9,410 nt of DNA. Source: Onstottus_A sp049273835 (lineage in GTDB: Bacteria; Acidobacteriota; Blastocatellia; UBA7656). Made by a program: the position numbers and the translations under genes. Shown here piece after piece: positions 7,236-9,410 of this stretch. Within the stretch, counting starts at the first letter, position 1; each line of letters opens with the position of its first letter. The stretch is from the NCBI GenBank assembly GCA_049273835.1, contig JBASRM010000255.1:1-9410 (forward strand). Reading direction: 5' to 3'. The notes below the pieces were generated by a model. It saw only the letters and a list, made by a program, of their open reading frames with translations. It was not told where the DNA came from and did not search any database.

Positions 7236-7289
7236 GATTCGCACTTTGCCGTGCTTAGTCTTGCGAAAGTGTTGCTTCCAGTGCGAATC
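7236..7289. repeat. 10-bp perfect inverted repeat after the permease gene
   Basis: GATTCGCACT at 7236-7245 and AGTGCGAATC at 7280-7289 are exact reverse complements, separated by 34 bp. A competing pair, CACTTT (7242-7247) and AAAGTG (7266-7271), overlaps the left arm. No T-run follows the right arm, so this is not a typical intrinsic terminator. It lies between the export operon and the transglycosylase promoter, and its role is unknown. Confidence 0.55.
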
Positions 7290-7325
7290 CAATCAAATAG
7301 GCTGCTGCTCTCCTCCCTCATCAGG

Positions 7326-7331
7326 TATAAT
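7326..7331 (+). promoter_or_regulatory. Candidate -10 element for the transglycosylase gene
   Basis: A perfect TATAAT lies about 45 bp before the ATG at 7376. The position expected for a -35 box (around 7303-7308) reads TGCTGC, a poor match, so the promoter would be weak or need an activator. The predicted start near 7338 leaves a leader of about 38 bases. Confidence 0.45.
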
Positions 7332-7375
7332 AGAAACCTGAACCCAAGTCCCAAGGGGAGCGTTTCATTAACAGC

Positions 7376-8638
7376 ATGGTTGTAGTAAATCCAAAGATTA
7401 GTCGGTTGATGATTGCGCTGGTGGTTTGCGCGGTTGTGCTAAGCGCGTGCGTGAACGCGGCAGGATTTCAAATTGAGCCCCCGAGCCCTCAAGCGGCCAA
7501 GCAAGCGGAAGTGCGCAAGATAGTCAACGCCGCGGAGGTTCATTATCAGCGGGGGCAGACCGCCTACACCACCGGGCAGTACGAGGTTGCGCGCCGCGAG
7601 TTCGACGAAGCTGTCGACACGATTCTCACTGAGTCAATCGATGTGCGCAGCGATGATCAGCTACGCATCTACTATCGTGAACTGATTGAAAAGGTAAACC
7701 GCTATCAAATCCTCGCACTCGACCAAAAGGATGGGGGATTCAACGAACAGCGATTCGAGCCTTCGCCGCTGGACAAGATCGCCTCGCTTTCAGAGGCTGA
7801 CCTTGAAGAAGTGGGCGCCGAGGAAGAACAAGGCGCGGTAGCGCGATTCAACTTTGACTTCAACTCCGCGGTGCCGGTCAAACAATTTATCAACTACTTC
7901 ACTAAGGGCCGCGGCCGCGCGACGATGGAAGCGGGTCTGCAGCGTTCGGTGCGATTCCGCGAAATGGCGCAGCACATCTTCAAGCGAGAAGGCGTCCCGA
8001 CTGATCTCATATGGTTGGCGCAGGTAGAATCGGGTTGGAATCCATACGCGTATTCGTGGGCGGCGGCGAAGGGAATATGGCAGTTCATTCCTTCGACTGG
8101 TGCGCGCTTTGGGTTAACGCAGAATTACTGGGTGGATGAGCGTTCGAACCCCGAGAAGTCTACCACTGCCGCAGCTCGGTATCTGAAGTGGCTGGCGAAT
8201 CGATACAAGGGGGACTGGTCGCTCGCGCTGGCGGCGTACAACACCGGCGAAGGCAGGGTGGACTCGGCAATAGCGCGGTCAGGTTCGCGGGACTTCTGGC
8301 GCTTGCATCGTGGTGGCTACATTGCGCAAGAGACACGCAATTACGTACCGGCGATTTTGGCAGTCGTTACGATAGCCAAGAACCCAAAAAGGTATGGATT
8401 CGAGTTGCCAGCTGCTTATCCGTATCGATACCAGACTCGCCTGATAGCAAGCCAAACAGAACTACGGCCGCTGGCAAAGAAGCTCAACGTATCTTACGGC
8501 TCGTTGCTCGAGCTGAATCCCGAGCTTCAACGTGGCGTGACCCCGCCAGGCAAGCACACGATCCGCATTCCGGCGGCCCTTGCCGCCAAAGCCAATGACG
8601 CGACCACGGAGTCAGTTCCGATTACCAACAACCCGTGA
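7376..8638 (+). CDS. MltD-like membrane-bound lytic transglycosylase
   Basis: The product probably cleaves the glycan strands of peptidoglycan to 1,6-anhydro ends, working from the periplasmic side as a lipoprotein. Its 420 residues begin with a signal peptide ending in the lipobox LSAC (Cys25; the next residue is Val, so there is no Asp+2 inner-membrane retention signal). A helical TPR-like stretch follows (about 52-85, GQYEVARREFDEAV), then an SLT domain with catalytic Glu218 in QVESGWNPYA, GIWQFIPSTG (233-242), AAYNTGEGRV (from 286) and ETRNYVP, which is the family 1D (MltD) pattern. The end (about 351-400) resembles one degenerate LysM module with NVSYGSLLELNPEL; E. coli MltD has two LysM repeats. 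The AAGGGGAG at 7353-7360 is 15 bases from the ATG, which is long. It is preceded by its own candidate -10 box. Confidence 0.93.
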   Translation: MVVVNPKISRLMIALVVCAVVLSACVNAAGFQIEPPSPQAAKQAEVRKIVNAAEVHYQRGQTAYTTGQYEVARREFDEAVDTILTESIDVRSDDQLRIYYRELIEKVNRYQILALDQKDGGFNEQRFEPSPLDKIASLSEADLEEVGAEEEQGAVARFNFDFNSAVPVKQFINYFTKGRGRATMEAGLQRSVRFREMAQHIFKREGVPTDLIWLAQVESGWNPYAYSWAAAKGIWQFIPSTGARFGLTQNYWVDERSNPEKSTTAAARYLKWLANRYKGDWSLALAAYNTGEGRVDSAIARSGSRDFWRLHRGGYIAQETRNYVPAILAVVTIAKNPKRYGFELPAAYPYRYQTRLIASQTELRPLAKKLNVSYGSLLELNPELQRGVTPPGKHTIRIPAALAAKANDATTESVPITNNP

Positions 8639-8670
8639 CCACACTGTTCTTGTTGCCCCTAACAATACTA

Positions 8671-8699
8671 TTGCCCGGCCAATAGGCCGTTGTTATCAT
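8671..8699 (+). promoter_or_regulatory. Candidate promoter of the rhomboid gene with palindromic spacer
   Basis: TTGCCC (8671-8676, four of six to TTGACA), a 17-bp spacer and TATCAT (8694-8699, five of six to TATAAT) form a plausible sigma70 promoter with a leader of about 75 bases. The spacer carries the palindrome CGGCC-AATA-GGCCG (8676-8689). In the transcript of the preceding gene the same bases could form a hairpin followed by UUGUUAU, a weak alternative reading as a terminator for the transglycosylase gene. Confidence 0.4.
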
Positions 8700-8781
8700 C
8701 CCCGCAGTCCTCGTCCGAAGCTGCTCATCGTCGCCTCCCGAACCTGCCCTCGCTTGCCAACGGCGTTTAGAGGTCTTGTTG

Positions 8782-9410
8782 ATGTTCTCCATCCTAATAT
8801 TCATAGTCCTCATTATCTTCCTTGGTCTTGTGTCTTCGTTCATTCCTATCGGGAATGAGAACTCGACCGTGCGCCGTCTGCCGTGGATAACGTTCTCGAT
8901 TATGGCAATCAATGTAGTCATCTTTTACGTTACGCTCCCGGTGGTTGCCGGGCAGCTCGAAGAGATGTCAAAGATCGGAACCAGAATGGAACGATTCATA
9001 CAGCAGCATCAAGAGCTGCTGGCGGATGCGAACGTGCGACACAAGCTTGCTGACGCGGGCATCATAAGTAAGTTCGAGGCTGACGCGATCGAGGAGCAAC
9101 TCAAAAAGTCGCCGGAGATCTCGGGCCAATACAGGGAATGGCTTGACACGCTTGAAGCGCAGAAGCTTCGTGACGAACTCGACGAGAAACTCGCCTCATT
9201 TAAGGCGGCCGCCCAAGACAGTCTGTGGTATCGGTGGGGACTCGCCCCGAACGGCAACTGGAAGCTGCATCAACTCATCACCGCTGCATTCCTGCACGGC
9301 GGCAATCTCCATCTCTTCGGCAATTTGATCTTCTTCTTCGCCGTGGCCTTCAGCCTCGAAGACCTGTGGGGACGCGGCATCTTTCTTGGTTTCTACATGC
9401 TGGGCGCCGC
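8782..9410 (+). CDS. Rhomboid-family intramembrane serine protease (5' part, cut by window end)
   Basis: Rhomboid proteases cut transmembrane segments within the membrane. The 209 visible codons start at an ATG seven bases after AGAGGT (8769-8774). There is an N-terminal helix (1-20), then the first core helix after RRLPWITF (about 33-55), a charged linker rich in Glu, Lys, Asp and Gln (about 58-146), the usual WGLAP segment, and then HQLITAAFLHGGNLHLFGN. His172, His177 and Asn181 have exactly the 5- and 4-residue spacing of His145, His150 and Asn154 in E. coli GlpG, which frame the oxyanion site. The segment SLEDLWGRGIFLGFYMLGAA continues the family pattern. The catalytic Ser (GxSG) and its His lie beyond the window, so activity cannot be confirmed. 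The linker between core helices 1 and 2 is longer than I expect for the family. The gene lies 143 bp after the transglycosylase gene, with its own candidate promoter. Confidence 0.88.
   Translation, partial: MFSILIFIVLIIFLGLVSSFIPIGNENSTVRRLPWITFSIMAINVVIFYVTLPVVAGQLEEMSKIGTRMERFIQQHQELLADANVRHKLADAGIISKFEADAIEEQLKKSPEISGQYREWLDTLEAQKLRDELDEKLASFKAAAQDSLWYRWGLAPNGNWKLHQLITAAFLHGGNLHLFGNLIFFFAVAFSLEDLWGRGIFLGFYMLGA

Noticed and set aside
7092..7385. 97-codon plus-strand frame running across the end of the permease gene
   Set aside because: It overlaps the conserved permease C-terminus in another frame and has no recognisable domain or ribosome-binding site.

Overview
The window looks like chromosomal DNA of a diderm (Gram-negative-type) bacterium of moderately high GC. 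The evidence for two membranes is a MacA/HlyD-type periplasmic adaptor, an MltD-type murein transglycosylase with a lipobox, and CCA-encoding tRNA genes. The gene families and codon style would fit Acidobacteriota (Blastocatellia-like), but that is an impression from the proteins, not something the sequence proves. There is no phage, transposon, CRISPR or plasmid signature; this reads as ordinary core and near-core genome.

Left part (about 1-2700, all minus strand): moeA and moaC, two molybdenum-cofactor genes joined by a 4-bp ATGA overlap, are followed 76 bp later by a multi-spanning membrane protein with an HETGH zinc motif (M50B-like). About 340 bp of non-coding DNA lies upstream of moeA. 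Middle (3028-3301): a tandem tRNA-Val(TAC) / tRNA-Asp(GTC) unit on the minus strand, with a good sigma70-type promoter (TTGACA - 18 bp - TATAGT) in front and a symmetrical hairpin flanked by A and T tracts behind.

Right part (3460-7171, plus strand): a three-gene export operon of MacAB type, consisting of a periplasmic adaptor, a free-standing ATPase and a MacB/FtsX-type permease. The ATPase and permease are separate proteins joined by an ATGA overlap, unlike fused E. coli MacB. No TolC-type outer membrane channel gene is in the window. The adaptor carries a roughly 90-residue Gln/Gly/Arg-rich insertion and a hairpin tip two residues shorter than the usual TolC-contact motif. Next come a lipobox-bearing lytic transglycosylase (7376-8638) and the 5' part of a rhomboid-family intramembrane protease (8782 to the window end), which has an unusually long charged segment between its first core helix and the active-site region.

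I do not see a convincing undescribed system. The points most worth a second look are the adaptor insertion and shortened tip, the charged insertion in the rhomboid protein, a possible small plus-strand transcript ending at the tRNA terminator, and two inverted repeats in the intergenic DNA around the transglycosylase gene.
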